DNA of 33,724 nucleotides from CAYLNK01 sp964384675 (GCA_964384675.1 CAYLNK010000031.1:1-33724), one strand, 5' to 3'. Positions 1 through 11,310 are shown, numbered from the stretch's first letter. Made by a program: numbers and translations. The notes: a model not told the origin generated them from the sequence alone.

Positions 1-1503
1 CAGGCCCGACTTCAGCAGCCCGCCGTTGAAAGCCGCCAGACGGGCCGCGAAGGCGCGGTCCTCGGCGAACGACGGTCCTTCCACGCAGAGCGCCCCGCCG
101 CAGAAGACCGCGGCGCGCCGGACCCCGTCCGGAAGCGGCCCGGCGAGCTCGCGCGGCAGCGACCGGAGGGCCGGGCCGAGCCCGAGGAGGACGCCCTTGG
201 AGCCCTCGTTCACCTTCGGCCCCGTGTAGTCGAGGGTGTCCATCGCGACGTTCCCGAAGACGAAGAGGTCGGTCTCGAAGCGGCAGCGGGCGAGGACGTG
301 CTCGAGCACGGCCGTGAAGTCCCTGAGGTCGAGGCGGGCGTCGGTCACGAGCAGCATCTTCGTGAGCGAGAGCTGGCCTTCCCCCAGGATCCGGAACGCC
401 GACATCATCGCCTCGCGCCCGTAGCGGTCCTTCACGACCGCGGCGGCGAGCGAGTGGAACCCGGTGTCGCCGTAGCTCCAGAGGTCGACGACGCTCGGCA
501 TGACCAGGGGGAAGAGCGGCGACAGCAGCTCCTGCAGCCTGTCGCCGATGAAGAAGTCCTCCTGCCGCGGCCTGCCGACGACGGTCGCGGGGAAGATCGG
601 CCGGCTCCTCCTGTACAGCCGCTCGACCTCGAAGACGGGGTAGTCGTGCTCCAGGGAGTAGTAGCCGTAGTGGTCGCCGAAGGGTCCCTCGGGCCGGCGG
701 ACGTTCGGCGGGACCCGGCCGACCAGGGCGAACTCGGCGTCGGCCACGAGCCGGTGCGGGTGGTCCGGGACGCTCGTCATCGGAAGGCGCGAGCCGAGGA
801 GGAGCGACGCCAGGAGGAGCTCCGGGACGCCCTCGGGAAGTGGCGCGATCGCGGCGAGCATCAGGGCCGGCGGCCCGCCGAGGAAGATCGTCACCGGGAG
901 AGCCTCGCCGCGCGCTTCGGCGACGTGGTGGTGGAAGCCGCCGCCCTTGCCGATCTGCCAGTGGATCCCGGTGGTGGACGGGCCGTGGATCTGGATCCGG
1001 TACATCCCGAGGTTCGACTCGTGCTTCTCCGGGTGCTCCGTGTAGACGAGCGGCAGGGTGAGGAACGGCCCGCCGTCCTCCGGCCACTGGGTCAGCGCCG
1101 GGAGGCGGGACAGGTCGACCTCACGCTCGACCTCCTGGGTCACCGGCGCGTTCCGGGAGCGGGTCGTCCCGACGCGGGCCGCCTGGCCGAAGAACGAGCG
1201 GAAGCCCCAGAGCTTCGCCGCGGTGGGCGGCATCAGCTCCGTCGCGGCGCGGACGGCGGTCTTCACGAACTCCAGAGGCCGGTTGCCGAACGCGATCTCG
1301 ATCCGCCGCGCCGTGCCGAAGAGGTTCGTCACGATCGGATAGGCGGCGCCCCGGGGCCGCTTGAAGAGAAGGGCCGGCCCCGCCTGCTCGATCACCCGGC
1401 GGTGGATCTCGGGAATCTCGAGGCGGGGATCGACCTCGGCCTCGACCTCGATGAGGAGGCGCTCCTTGCGGAGCGCGGCCAGGAACGCGCGCAGGTCGTG
1501 CAT
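1..1503 (-). CDS. UbiD-family (prenylated-FMN-dependent) decarboxylase, C-terminus outside window
   Basis: 501 codons are open from an ATG at 1503 to the window edge with no stop, so the gene is 3'-truncated by the window. The protein begins MHDLRAFLAALRKE and shows UbiD-family hallmarks: NLGMYRIQ at about residues 164-171 (the prFMN/metal-binding N-x-G-x-Y-R segment), HWQIGKGGG at about 181-189, and PEGPFGDHYGYYS at about 271-283. The family carries out reversible non-oxidative decarboxylation of aromatic or unsaturated acids using prenylated FMN made by UbiX; members serve ubiquinone or menaquinone synthesis or aromatic catabolism. The sequence alone does not fix the substrate, and no ubiX or quinone gene is visible. 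It follows the Rrf2-like gene by 13 bp on the same strand, so co-transcription is likely. No clear Shine-Dalgarno sequence precedes the ATG. Family assignment is firm; the pathway is open. Confidence 0.9.
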   Translation of the reverse strand, partial: MHDLRAFLAALRKERLLIEVEAEVDPRLEIPEIHRRVIEQAGPALLFKRPRGAAYPIVTNLFGTARRIEIAFGNRPLEFVKTAVRAATELMPPTAAKLWGFRSFFGQAARVGTTRSRNAPVTQEVEREVDLSRLPALTQWPEDGGPFLTLPLVYTEHPEKHESNLGMYRIQIHGPSTTGIHWQIGKGGGFHHHVAEARGEALPVTIFLGGPPALMLAAIAPLPEGVPELLLASLLLGSRLPMTSVPDHPHRLVADAEFALVGRVPPNVRRPEGPFGDHYGYYSLEHDYPVFEVERLYRRSRPIFPATVVGRPRQEDFFIGDRLQELLSPLFPLVMPSVVDLWSYGDTGFHSLAAAVVKDRYGREAMMSAFRILGEGQLSLTKMLLVTDARLDLRDFTAVLEHVLARCRFETDLFVFGNVAMDTLDYTGPKVNEGSKGVLLGLGPALRSLPRELAGPLPDGVRRAAVFCGGALCVEGPSFAEDRAFAARLAAFNGGLLKSGL

Positions 1504-1516
1504 GCGGGGACGGAGG

Positions 1517-1918
1517 TTACGCGGTGGGGGGCGGGAGCGGGGAGCGCAGATCGGCGATCGTCGTCCCCCGCAGCGTCTCGAGGAAGCCGCGGCGAAACGG
1601 CTCGAGGCGCTCCCCGGCGGCGCCCCCGAGCGGAGGGAACGTCGCGTCCAGCGTGTCGGTCCCCTCGATGGCGACGACCACGTCGGCGAGCGTGATCTCC
1701 GCGGCGGGCCGGCCCAGGACGAAGCCGCCGGTCCGGCCGCGCTTGGAGCGGAGGATCCCCTTGAGCGCCAGCTCCTGGAGGACCTTGGCGAGGAACGGCC
1801 GGGGCGCGCGCGTCGCGTCGGCCAGGCGCTGGATCTGCCAGCCCGGGGCCTGCGGCCCGGACGGATCGAGCACCGGCAGGGCGAGGAGAGCGATCTCGGC
1901 GGCCCGCGAGAGGAACAA
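1517..1918 (-). CDS. Rrf2-family-like transcriptional regulator lacking cysteines
   Basis: A 133-residue protein starting at TTG (1918), 3 bp after the stop of the EVE gene. The N-terminus (MFLSRAAEIALLAL) matches the Rrf2/IscR opening. The helix-turn-helix follows, with the recognition region LAKVLQELALKGILRSKRGRTGGF at about 43-66, including the RGRTGGF wing typical of Rrf2 proteins. Rrf2 regulators such as IscR, NsrR and RsrR usually bind an Fe-S cluster through three cysteines after the wing. This protein contains no cysteine, and the corresponding stretch reads DTLDATFPPLGGAAGERLEP. It may therefore be a cluster-free Rrf2 regulator, as known for CymR-type members. It lies directly upstream of the UbiD gene and could control it or the adjacent cassette; that is inference. 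The start rests on family alignment, since no good ribosome binding site is visible. Confidence 0.75.
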   Translation of the reverse strand: MFLSRAAEIALLALPVLDPSGPQAPGWQIQRLADATRAPRPFLAKVLQELALKGILRSKRGRTGGFVLGRPAAEITLADVVVAIEGTDTLDATFPPLGGAAGERLEPFRRGFLETLRGTTIADLRSPLPPPTA

Positions 1919-1921
1919 CGG

Positions 1922-2302
1922 CTACGTCGCCAGGGCCTGGTACTGGGCGTCGGTGAGGGGCACGACGGACAGCCGTCCCATCCGGAGGAGAGGCGACTCC
2001 GCGAAGAGCGGGCTCGTCTTCAGCGTGTCGAGCGGGATCGGGGCCTTCAGGGGCCGCCCGGCGGCGATCTCGACCTTCGGGTCCTTCGGATCGTCTCCCG
2101 GACCGCCGATCACGGTGGCGAGGCCGACGGCGGCCCGCTCCTTCCCGGTGTGGTAGACGACGAGCTCGTCGCCTTTCCGCATCGAGGCCAGGTGCTTCAC
2201 CGCGACGGGATTCGCCACCCCGTCCCACACGGTGCGGCCGTCGCGGACGAGGTCGGCGAAGCCGTAGGTGTCCGGGTCGGATTTCAGGAGGAAGCGCGCC
2301 AT
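1922..2302 (-). CDS. EVE-domain protein (thymocyte nuclear protein 1-like)
   Basis: A 126-residue protein, the usual size of stand-alone bacterial EVE proteins. The opening MARFLLKSDPDTYGFADL and the later segments VWDGVANPVAVKHLASMRKGD and VVYHTGKERAAVGLATV are characteristic of the EVE/PUA-like fold, which in homologues binds modified bases or nucleic acids. The ATG at 2302 is preferred over an upstream in-frame start at 2365, because the family begins at this MARF-type strand and the extra residues (MGRAETRPPVS...) look non-conserved; a GAGGCAGG-like site lies a little upstream. It sits between the ABC permease gene (85 bp upstream) and the Rrf2-like regulator (3 bp downstream). The cellular role of small bacterial EVE proteins is not settled, so only the domain call is firm. 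Confidence 0.85.
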   Translation of the reverse strand: MARFLLKSDPDTYGFADLVRDGRTVWDGVANPVAVKHLASMRKGDELVVYHTGKERAAVGLATVIGGPGDDPKDPKVEIAAGRPLKAPIPLDTLKTSPLFAESPLLRMGRLSVVPLTDAQYQALAT

Positions 2303-2387
2303 CAGCCGACCTGCCTCGAGGCCGCGGTGATCGCTGACCGGGGGGCGCGTTTCCGCGCGCCCCAAGGACCCCCCACGTATCGGTGTG

Positions 2388-3566
2388 TCATCCGACTTGC
2401 CTCAGGGCCGCCGTGATCTTGGTGAAGGCCGCCCGCGAGGCCGGGAAGAGGCCGCCGAAGAAGCCCATGAACAGCGAGAAGAGGATGCCGGTGAGCATCA
2501 GCTCGGGCGTGAGCCGGAACGCGAAGACCACCTCGGAGAACGTGGCGAAGTTGGTGGTGCCGGTCACGCCCGACAGGGCGATCTTCACGGCGAGGGCGCC
2601 CAGCAGGCAGCCGAGGACGCCCCCCGCGAGCGCCAGGACCACCGACTCGATCACGAAGGAGATCAGGACGGCGCCGCGCGAGAAGCCCAGCGCGCGGAGC
2701 GTCGCGATCTCACGGGTGCGTGCCGAGACCGCCGCGTACATCGTGTTCATCGCGCCGAAGCAGGCGCCGATCGCCATCACCACGCCGACGAAGACGCCGA
2801 GGAACTTGATGGGAGCGGCGGTCGACGTCTGGTCGTCGTAGTACTTCCGCTCGCTCTTCCCCTCGAGCGCCAGCCGGGCGTCGCCGGTGAGCCCGGCCAT
2901 GAACTGGTCCTTGCCGGCCCGGTCGGTGCAGCGGGCCAGGACGGACGAGTACCCGCCCCGCTTGAAGTCGTTCATCATCCCTTCCACGTCGGTCCAGAGC
3001 TCGCTGTCGGGCGCGGTGCCACCCGCGTCGAAGAGCCCGACCACGGTCCAGCGGTAGGCGCCGAACTTGATCGTCTCGCCGACGCGGCAGCTCTTGAAGC
3101 GGCGCGACACGCCCTGGGAGACCACGACCTCGGAGACGCCGGGCTTGAACCAACGGCCCTCCACCAGCTTCATCTGCGGGCGGAGCAGCATCGCCTTCTC
3201 CTGCACGCCGCGGATGGTCACGTTCGAGGAGCCGCCCTCGATCTTCTCGAGGTTGAGGACGACGACCAGCTCGGCCGAGGCGATCGGCTTCTGGTCGCTG
3301 TCCTTCTCGATGCCCGGCAGGGTCAGGACCAGCGGCACCTGGTCGCGCGAGAGGCCCGACTGCAGCTCGGACTGCGAGTTCTGCCGGAGGACCAGGACGT
3401 TCTTCTCGGAGCCGGAGGAGGTGAAGACGCGGGTGAGGCCCTCGCCGAGCGACATGACGCAGAGGAAGACCGCCACGACGAGGCCGATCCCGAGGACCGT
3501 GAGGCCGGTGGTGACCTTCCTCACGAAGAGGTTGCGGAGGTTGTACTTGAGCGGGATCCCGAGCAT
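2388..3566 (-). CDS. MacB/FtsX-like ABC transporter permease (second of two)
   Basis: A 392-residue inner-membrane protein with the MacB layout: an N-terminal transmembrane helix (about 17-40, GLTVLGIGLVVAVFLCVMSL), a large periplasmic domain (about 42-255), and three C-terminal helices (about 260-385) forming the FtsX domain with the conserved REIATLRALGFSRGAVLISF segment. Such permeases use an ATPase to drive conformational changes that push peptides, lipids or drugs through a partner adaptor rather than pumping across the inner membrane themselves. The start at 3566 lies 34 bp after the first permease stop. It completes an adaptor-ATPase-permease-permease cassette (6743 to 2388). The two permeases probably form a heterodimer; this is inferred from the tandem arrangement. 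The substrate is unknown. Confidence 0.9.
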   Translation of the reverse strand: MLGIPLKYNLRNLFVRKVTTGLTVLGIGLVVAVFLCVMSLGEGLTRVFTSSGSEKNVLVLRQNSQSELQSGLSRDQVPLVLTLPGIEKDSDQKPIASAELVVVLNLEKIEGGSSNVTIRGVQEKAMLLRPQMKLVEGRWFKPGVSEVVVSQGVSRRFKSCRVGETIKFGAYRWTVVGLFDAGGTAPDSELWTDVEGMMNDFKRGGYSSVLARCTDRAGKDQFMAGLTGDARLALEGKSERKYYDDQTSTAAPIKFLGVFVGVVMAIGACFGAMNTMYAAVSARTREIATLRALGFSRGAVLISFVIESVVLALAGGVLGCLLGALAVKIALSGVTGTTNFATFSEVVFAFRLTPELMLTGILFSLFMGFFGGLFPASRAAFTKITAALRQVG

Positions 3567-3600
3567 CAGTACCTCGCGATTCGAAGGGTGGCGGACATCT

Positions 3601-4767
3601 TCAGCCGACCTGCCGGAGGCCGTCGGGGATCGAGCGCTGGGCCGAGCGGATCGCGGGCACGACGCCGGCGAGGAGGCCCACCACGACGGTGACGCCGAAG
3701 CCGAGGAGGACGATCTCGGGGAAGAGCTTCATTCCGGCGGCGAAGCCTCCCATCGGGGAGTAGAGGAGGCCCTGCCGGAAGGCGGGGAAGAACACGACGA
3801 AGATCCCGACCCCGAGGAGCCCGCCGAACAGCGAGAGGACCAGGCTCTCGCTCAGGATCATCCCGAGGATGGTGTTCTTCTGGAAGCCGAGGGTGCGCAG
3901 GACGGCGATCTCGGTGACGCGCTCGCGCGCCGCCATCGCCATCGTGTTCCCCGCGATGAGGAGGATGACGCAGACGATGATCGTGCCGATCGAGGTGACC
4001 AGCAGCTTCACGTTGCCGAGCATCGAGACGAAGCCGTTCTGCATCTCCTTCTCGGTCTCGGTCTTGGTGGGGAACGGCGAGTTCTCGAAGAGGTCGTCGA
4101 TCGTCTTCATGATGCCGGGGATGCTCTCGACCGACTCCGCCTTCATCCAGAACCAGCCGACGTAGCCCTTCACACGGGGCAGGGCCTCCTCGATGTACGA
4201 GTGGTGGAAGTAGATCCCCGTCTCGTCGGGGGCCTTGAAGACGGCCCGGATGGTGAGGTCGAGGCTGACCGGATAGATGTCGCCCTTGAGCGGGAGCTTG
4301 CCGCCGAGCTTCCAGCCGTACTTCTTGAGGAGCAGCTCGCCGACCATCACACCGCTCTTGTCGCCCTTCCACTCCTCGGCCGAGCCGGCCACGATCTTCG
4401 CCTCGTCGAAGACGGCCAGGAAGGCGTCCGGGTCGGTGACGCTGAAGCGCGCGAACATGTTCTGGGGCGAGTGGTCGACGTACTGGCCGCCGAACCACTG
4501 CATCCTCACGCACTCCTTCACGCCGGGGACCTGCTTGATCTTCTCGAAGTGCGAGGAGGGGAGCCAGCTGGTGAGCGACACCTTGTGCCGGGTCATCAGG
4601 CGGAACATCCCGCGTCCGCCGGTGGGGTCGCTGTCCAGCGTGCGCAGGAGCGTCCCCATGATGCAGATGACGAAGAGCGGCAGGAGGATCGCGCCGACGG
4701 TCAGGATCGAGCGGGTCTTCTTCCGGAAGACGCTGCGGAAGACGTAGGGGAAGAGCTTGAGGTTCAT
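3601..4767 (-). CDS. MacB/FtsX-like ABC transporter permease (first of two)
   Basis: A 388-residue protein starting at ATG 4767 (MNLKLFPYVFRSVFRKKTRS), 14 bp after the ATPase stop. The frame stays open far upstream through the ATPase gene, but only this ATG gives the normal permease N-terminus. It has one N-terminal helix (about 18-40, LTVGAILLPLFVICIMGTLL), a periplasmic domain, and three C-terminal helices. The cytoplasmic coupling segment RVTEIAVLRTLGFQKNTILGM is typical of FtsX domains. It resembles the next permease in architecture and in the C-terminal LRQVG, suggesting an old duplication. Function: membrane partner of the ATPase at 4782-5525, probably as a heterodimer with the 2388-3566 product, acting with the MacA-like adaptor. 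Confidence 0.9.
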   Translation of the reverse strand: MNLKLFPYVFRSVFRKKTRSILTVGAILLPLFVICIMGTLLRTLDSDPTGGRGMFRLMTRHKVSLTSWLPSSHFEKIKQVPGVKECVRMQWFGGQYVDHSPQNMFARFSVTDPDAFLAVFDEAKIVAGSAEEWKGDKSGVMVGELLLKKYGWKLGGKLPLKGDIYPVSLDLTIRAVFKAPDETGIYFHHSYIEEALPRVKGYVGWFWMKAESVESIPGIMKTIDDLFENSPFPTKTETEKEMQNGFVSMLGNVKLLVTSIGTIIVCVILLIAGNTMAMAARERVTEIAVLRTLGFQKNTILGMILSESLVLSLFGGLLGVGIFVVFFPAFRQGLLYSPMGGFAAGMKLFPEIVLLGFGVTVVVGLLAGVVPAIRSAQRSIPDGLRQVG

Positions 4768-4781
4768 CGGGAGCGCGGGCC

Positions 4782-5525
4782 TCAGTGCGCGGAGGCGGCG
4801 ACCGCGGCTTCCATCCCGACGGCCCGCGTCCCGTTGGCCGCCCGGAGGTCCTCCTTGAGGACCCCCTTGTCGAGGTGCACGAGGCGGTGAGCCCGTGAGG
4901 CCGCGCGCGGATCGTGGGTCACCATGACGATCGTCTTCTTGAACTCCGCGTTCAGCCGCTCGAGGAGGACCAGGATCTCCTCGCCGCTCCTGGCGTCGAG
5001 GTCGCCCGTCGGCTCGTCGGCCACGAGGAGCTTCGGGTCGGTGCCGATGGCCCGCGCGATGGCGACCCGCTGCTCCTGCCCGCCGGAGAGCTGGCGCGGG
5101 TAGTGGTCCATCCGGTCGGTCAGGCCGACGACCGAGAGGGCCAGCTCCACCTGCTTGCGCCGCTGGGCGCGCGAGAGGTGGGTGAGGAGGAGCGGCAGCT
5201 CGACGTTCTCGTACGCGGTGAGGACCGGCACGAGGTTGTAGAGCTGGAAGATGAAGCCGACGTGGCCGCTCCGCCAGCGGGCGAGCGCGGCCTCGCTCAT
5301 CGTCGAGATCTCGGCGTCGCCCACCTGGATACGGCCGGACGTGGGGCGGTCGATGCCGGCGATCAGGTTGAGGAGCGTCGTCTTGCCGGACCCCGACGGG
5401 CCCATGAGCGCGACGAAGTCCCCCTCGTCGACGTTCAGGGTGAGGCCGTCCAGGACCGTGAGGGACTGGGTGTCGCGCTGGTACTGCTTGACCAGCGACT
5501 CGATTCGGATGAGCGGTTCGGCCAT
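4782..5525 (-). CDS. ABC transporter ATP-binding protein (MacB/LolD type)
   Basis: A 247-residue nucleotide-binding subunit. It shows Walker A GPSGSGKTT (about 42-50), a Q-loop in FIFQLYNLVPVLTAYENVELP, signature LSGGQEQRVAIARA, Walker B LLVADEPTGDLD and the H-loop VTHDPRAASRAHRLVHLD. The YNLVPVLTAYENVELP and ADEPTGDLD forms are typical of the MacB/LolD/FtsE group, which couples to FtsX-type permeases. The signature reads LSGGQEQR, where LSGGQQQR is common; the change is outside the catalytic residues. It starts 9 bp downstream of the adaptor stop and is followed 14 bp later by the first permease, so it is one transcription unit. It powers mechanotransmission or efflux; the exported substrate is unknown. 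Confidence 0.93.
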   Translation of the reverse strand: MAEPLIRIESLVKQYQRDTQSLTVLDGLTLNVDEGDFVALMGPSGSGKTTLLNLIAGIDRPTSGRIQVGDAEISTMSEAALARWRSGHVGFIFQLYNLVPVLTAYENVELPLLLTHLSRAQRRKQVELALSVVGLTDRMDHYPRQLSGGQEQRVAIARAIGTDPKLLVADEPTGDLDARSGEEILVLLERLNAEFKKTIVMVTHDPRAASRAHRLVHLDKGVLKEDLRAANGTRAVGMEAAVAASAH

Positions 5526-5534
5526 CTCTACGTC

Positions 5535-6743
5535 CTATTCCTTCTTGATCCGGATCTTCTGGGTCGCCTTCCAGGTCGTCTTCGCCGCGGCCGCGTCGGC
5601 CACGATCTCCTCGCCGCCGCTGGCGCCCGAGAGCACCTCGACGCCCGCGCCGTTCGCCGTCCCCAGCTCGAGCCGCCGGAACTGGGCCCGGTCGCCGCTG
5701 ACGACGAGCGCGCCCCGGTTGCCGTCCACCACGACGATCGAGGAGGCCGGGATCATCACCTTCGACTTCGCCTGGTCGTCCACCTTCGCCTCGGGGTTCA
5801 GGAAGACGACCCGGCACGACATCTCGGGGAGGATCTTGGCGTCCTTGTCGAGGATCTCGATCTTCACCTTCACCGATCCCTTCTGCCGGTCGGCGGTCGG
5901 GACGATCTGCCGGAGGCGGGCCTTGTACGGGCGGTCGGGATAGGCGTCGAGCGCGACCTCGGCCTTCTGGCTCGCGCTCAGCTTCCCGAGGTTCTGCTCG
6001 TTGATGTCGGCCTCCATCTCGAGCGAGGAGAGGTCGACGATGACGGCGAACGTCGCGCCCGCCGAGCCGGAGCCGCCGAAGCCTTGCGGCGAGACCGTCT
6101 CGCCGACGAACGCCCGCTTCACGGTGACGACGCCGTCGATCGGGGCGTAGATCTCGGAGTTCTTGATCAGCTCCTCGAAGTAGCGGATCTGGGAGTCGAA
6201 GGCGCCGACCGACGCCTCCAGGGCGCGGACCTGGGATTCGGCCGAGTCGTAGGCCTGCTGGGAGCCGATCTGCTGCCTCAGCATCGAGGCCTGACGCTCC
6301 TTCTCGCGGCGGGCGTTGTCGAGCTGGGCCACGACCTGCGCGCGCTGCGCCGCGGCCTGCTTCTTCTGGGCTTCGAGCTCCTGCGACTCCAGCCGGGCGA
6401 CGAGCTCGCCCTTCTTCACCCTCTGGCCCTCCTCGAGGTTCAGCCAGGCGACGCGGCCCACCGACTTGGGGGAGATCTCGGCCTTCGAGCGGGCGACGAT
6501 GTAGCCGGACGCCGTGAGGACGGTCGAGGCCTGGGTGGGCGTGATGACGGCGATGCGCGTGGTGCCGACCTCGGGCGCGGAAAGGGTGAGCTGGCCCCCC
6601 TTGCGGGCGGCCAGGAACGCCACGGCGACGCCCGCCACGAGGATCGTCGCGAGCGCGGGGAAGAGGTAGCGGCCCCGATCGGGCCGGGTCGCGCGGTCGA
6701 TCTTGAGCGCGGAGAGGTCGACCGACTTGTTGAGAGGTTCCAT
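5535..6743 (-). CDS. MacA/HlyD-like periplasmic adaptor subunit of efflux pump
   Basis: A 402-residue membrane-fusion protein. A cytoplasmic tail with basic residues precedes one transmembrane anchor (about 27-46, FPALATILVAGVAVAFLAAR). A split lipoyl/barrel-sandwich domain follows (IVARSKAEISPKSVGRVAWL ... IYAPIDGVVTVKRAFVGETV). Between the halves is an alpha-helical coiled-coil hairpin (about 115-195, rich in Q, A, E and R), then a beta-barrel and a C-terminal membrane-proximal domain. It starts at ATG 6743 with AAGGAAGGA about 5 bp upstream. Adaptors of this type connect a MacB-like inner-membrane complex to a TolC-like outer-membrane channel; no TolC gene is in the window, so the channel must be encoded elsewhere. 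It is the first gene of the efflux cassette. Confidence 0.9.
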   Translation of the reverse strand: MEPLNKSVDLSALKIDRATRPDRGRYLFPALATILVAGVAVAFLAARKGGQLTLSAPEVGTTRIAVITPTQASTVLTASGYIVARSKAEISPKSVGRVAWLNLEEGQRVKKGELVARLESQELEAQKKQAAAQRAQVVAQLDNARREKERQASMLRQQIGSQQAYDSAESQVRALEASVGAFDSQIRYFEELIKNSEIYAPIDGVVTVKRAFVGETVSPQGFGGSGSAGATFAVIVDLSSLEMEADINEQNLGKLSASQKAEVALDAYPDRPYKARLRQIVPTADRQKGSVKVKIEILDKDAKILPEMSCRVVFLNPEAKVDDQAKSKVMIPASSIVVVDGNRGALVVSGDRAQFRRLELGTANGAGVEVLSGASGGEEIVADAAAAKTTWKATQKIRIKKE

Positions 6744-6901
6744 CGTCCTTCCTTGGAGCCCTCCGGGCTACGGCTCGACGGGGTCGCGCGCCGGCCGGAG
6801 GGCGAGGCTGAGGCGGCCCGATCGGGTGCTGGATTCTCCCGTGCGGGGCGCAAGTCTAACGTCACTCCGTCATACGAGGAACGTCCGGCGCCGGTTTCCG
6901 G
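6744..6901. other. Intergenic spacer between efflux cassette and histidine kinase
   Basis: 158 bp separate the kinase stop from the adaptor start, the largest spacer in this part of the minus-strand block. It probably carries the promoter of the efflux cassette. I see no confident -10/-35 pair or strong terminator; only GC-rich short inverted repeats are present. Confidence 0.4.
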
Positions 6902-9670
<2,769 letters not shown>

Positions 9671-9701
9671 GAGCGCGAGTCGTCTCCCGGCCCGCTCCGG
9701 C

Positions 9702-10196
9702 TCATTTCGCGGTCAGGGCATACCCGCTCTGCCCCGGGAGCTTCCCGTCGATCTTCACGACCCGCACGTCGGCGTCGGCCAGCGAGGCGTCGACGAAGCC
9801 GATCGCGTTCGGGACCTTCCCGACGAACTGCTTCACGGAGCCGGCCGAGGCGAGAGTCTTCGGGAACGACGCGATCTCGCCGCGGAACATCTTCGACAGC
9901 CAGAACTTCTTCAGGTCGGCCTCGGGCATCTTGTAGACCTTCGAGAGGACGACCTCCTTCTCGGCGGAGCCGGTCTCCTGGAGGATCAGGTACACCTTCT
10001 TGCCGTCCTTCCAGAACTGCTTCTCCTGCTTGAAGATCTTCTCGAGCTCCGCGGAGGAGAGATCGGTCGTGGTGTTCTGGGAGTTCACGATGACGGCCAC
10101 GTCCCCGCCGGAGGCCGAGCCGGAGGCGGCGAGAAGGAGGAGGGCGAGGAGCGGGAGGTGTCTCAACGGGCTCGGCTGGCTTGGCTGGCTTTTCAT
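9702..10196 (-). CDS. Small PstS-like periplasmic binding-domain protein
   Basis: A 164-residue exported protein with a signal peptide (about 1-30, LPLLALLLLAASGSASGG). The mature part starts DVAVIVNSQNTTTDLSSAELEKIFKQEKQFWKDGKKVYLI, followed by KKFWLSKMF and VKQFVGKVPNAIGFVD. This is the pattern of compact phosphate-binding-protein-like (PBP-like) domains related to one lobe of PstS: the beta-strand, the xxIFxGxxxxWxDG-like loop and the final xxxIGYV strand. At about 135 mature residues it is half the size of a true PstS. It starts at ATG 10196 with GAGGA upstream, 7 bp after the porin stop. Position between porin and sensor kinase suggests an accessory ligand-binding role for an oxyanion; inference only. 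Confidence 0.75.
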   Translation of the reverse strand: MKSQPSQPSPLRHLPLLALLLLAASGSASGGDVAVIVNSQNTTTDLSSAELEKIFKQEKQFWKDGKKVYLILQETGSAEKEVVLSKVYKMPEADLKKFWLSKMFRGEIASFPKTLASAGSVKQFVGKVPNAIGFVDASLADADVRVVKIDGKLPGQSGYALTAK

Positions 10197-10203
10197 CGCG
10201 TCC

Positions 10204-11310
10204 TCAGAAGGTGAACGCGGTCTGGAGGACCATGCCGTTGTCCTCCGAGCCGTCCCGGTTGGCGAAGCTGTACTCGAGCTTGATCCCGTTCCACGGCAGC
10301 GGATCCCAGCGCAGCCCCACGGTGTGCCGCCGCGAGATCCCGTCGGCGGGAAGGAGGAAGGGATCGGCGAGGTCGGCCTTCAGGTAGTCGAACCGGTAGT
10401 ACGGCTTCCAGCTCCCGAAGCCGAGCGCCGCCTGCAGGTAGCCGCCATCGGTGTCGAAGACGCGCCCGGTCCCGGAATCCTCGTGGCGCATGGCCAGGTA
10501 CTCACCCAGGACCTCCACGTTTCCCCGCAGGTAGACGGCGTGCGCGCCGAGGATCCGCTCCTCGAGCTCGTTGCCGCGGCCCGCCACGCCCGGGTTCGAC
10601 GGGATCCGGTCGAGGTAGAGCACGCCGCCGAACCGCAGCCCGGGGACCGCCTCGGGAAGGAAGGCCACGAGGACGTCGACCGCCTTCAGCTGGTTGGCGT
10701 CGGTGACGTTCTGGGTCTCGGTGAGCGTCTTCCCGCGCCCGTTCATGACGCTCGCGCTGTAGAGGATGTCGACCGCCTTCGGGACCGCGAGCGTGCCGAA
10801 CGCCTCGAATCCGATGGCGTGCGCGGGGAGGACGCCGCCGAGCGAGTTGTAGGTGTAGATGTCGGGCCGGGCCGCGGTCGTCTGGAACCAGCTCCCGTGG
10901 TGGTACGTCTGGTTCCAGTAGCCGAGCGGCAGGTGCATCCGCCCGGCCCGCAGGGCGAAGAGGTCGGAGAAGGCATAGGTGATGTGGATCCGCTCGATGT
11001 CGAAGGCGGTGTCGTTCGTGCGCCGGAACGTGGCGACGACCTCGGCCAGGACGCTGATCCGGTCGCTCAGCTCGGAGGTCAGGAAGAGGTCGACCTGCCC
11101 GAGGCTGAACGTGTCTCGGGTGGTATCGGCCTTGCCGTCCCTGACGAGCCGGAAGTTGACGTCGCCGAAGCCCTTGATCGTCAGCCTCGGAGCGATCGGC
11201 CCCCGGTTCTCCATCTCGACCGGCTCCTCGCCCGCGGTCTGGGCCAGAGCCGGGCCCGCGAGGGCGACGGCGAGCAAGGGAGCGCAGGCGACGAAACGCA
11301 CTCGGGGCAC
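10204..11310 (-). CDS. Outer-membrane beta-barrel porin (phosphate/anion-selective porin-like)
   Basis: About 368 residues from a GTG at 11310, with GAGG a few bases upstream. The long in-frame extension to 11493 is rejected because it overlaps the preceding gene and lacks conservation. A signal peptide (RFVACAPLLAVALAGPALA, cleavage before QTAGEE) is followed by alternating amphipathic strands such as LTIKGFGDVNFRLV, DLFLTSELSDRISVLAEVVATF and IHITYAFSDLFALRAGRMHLPLGYWN, ending in the aromatic terminal strand MVLQTAFTF expected for BAM insertion. The layout resembles OprP/OprO or related uncharacterised porins. A second start, GTG 11301, is possible. It is followed after 7 bp by the PstS-like protein and then the hybrid kinase, forming a likely uptake/sensing unit. 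Selectivity cannot be read from sequence. Confidence 0.8.
   Translation of the reverse strand: MPRVRFVACAPLLAVALAGPALAQTAGEEPVEMENRGPIAPRLTIKGFGDVNFRLVRDGKADTTRDTFSLGQVDLFLTSELSDRISVLAEVVATFRRTNDTAFDIERIHITYAFSDLFALRAGRMHLPLGYWNQTYHHGSWFQTTAARPDIYTYNSLGGVLPAHAIGFEAFGTLAVPKAVDILYSASVMNGRGKTLTETQNVTDANQLKAVDVLVAFLPEAVPGLRFGGVLYLDRIPSNPGVAGRGNELEERILGAHAVYLRGNVEVLGEYLAMRHEDSGTGRVFDTDGGYLQAALGFGSWKPYYRFDYLKADLADPFLLPADGISRRHTVGLRWDPLPWNGIKLEYSFANRDGSEDNGMVLQTAFTF

Noticed and set aside
298..1695. 465-codon open frame on the plus strand
   Set aside because: It lies antisense to the UbiD and Rrf2-like genes. Its product is Arg/Glu/Asp/Gly/Val-rich low-complexity sequence without motifs, as expected from the antisense of GC-rich genes. 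The same holds for the long plus-strand frames at 3067-4890, 4914-7394, 7316-8902, 10000-11379 and 30288-33353.
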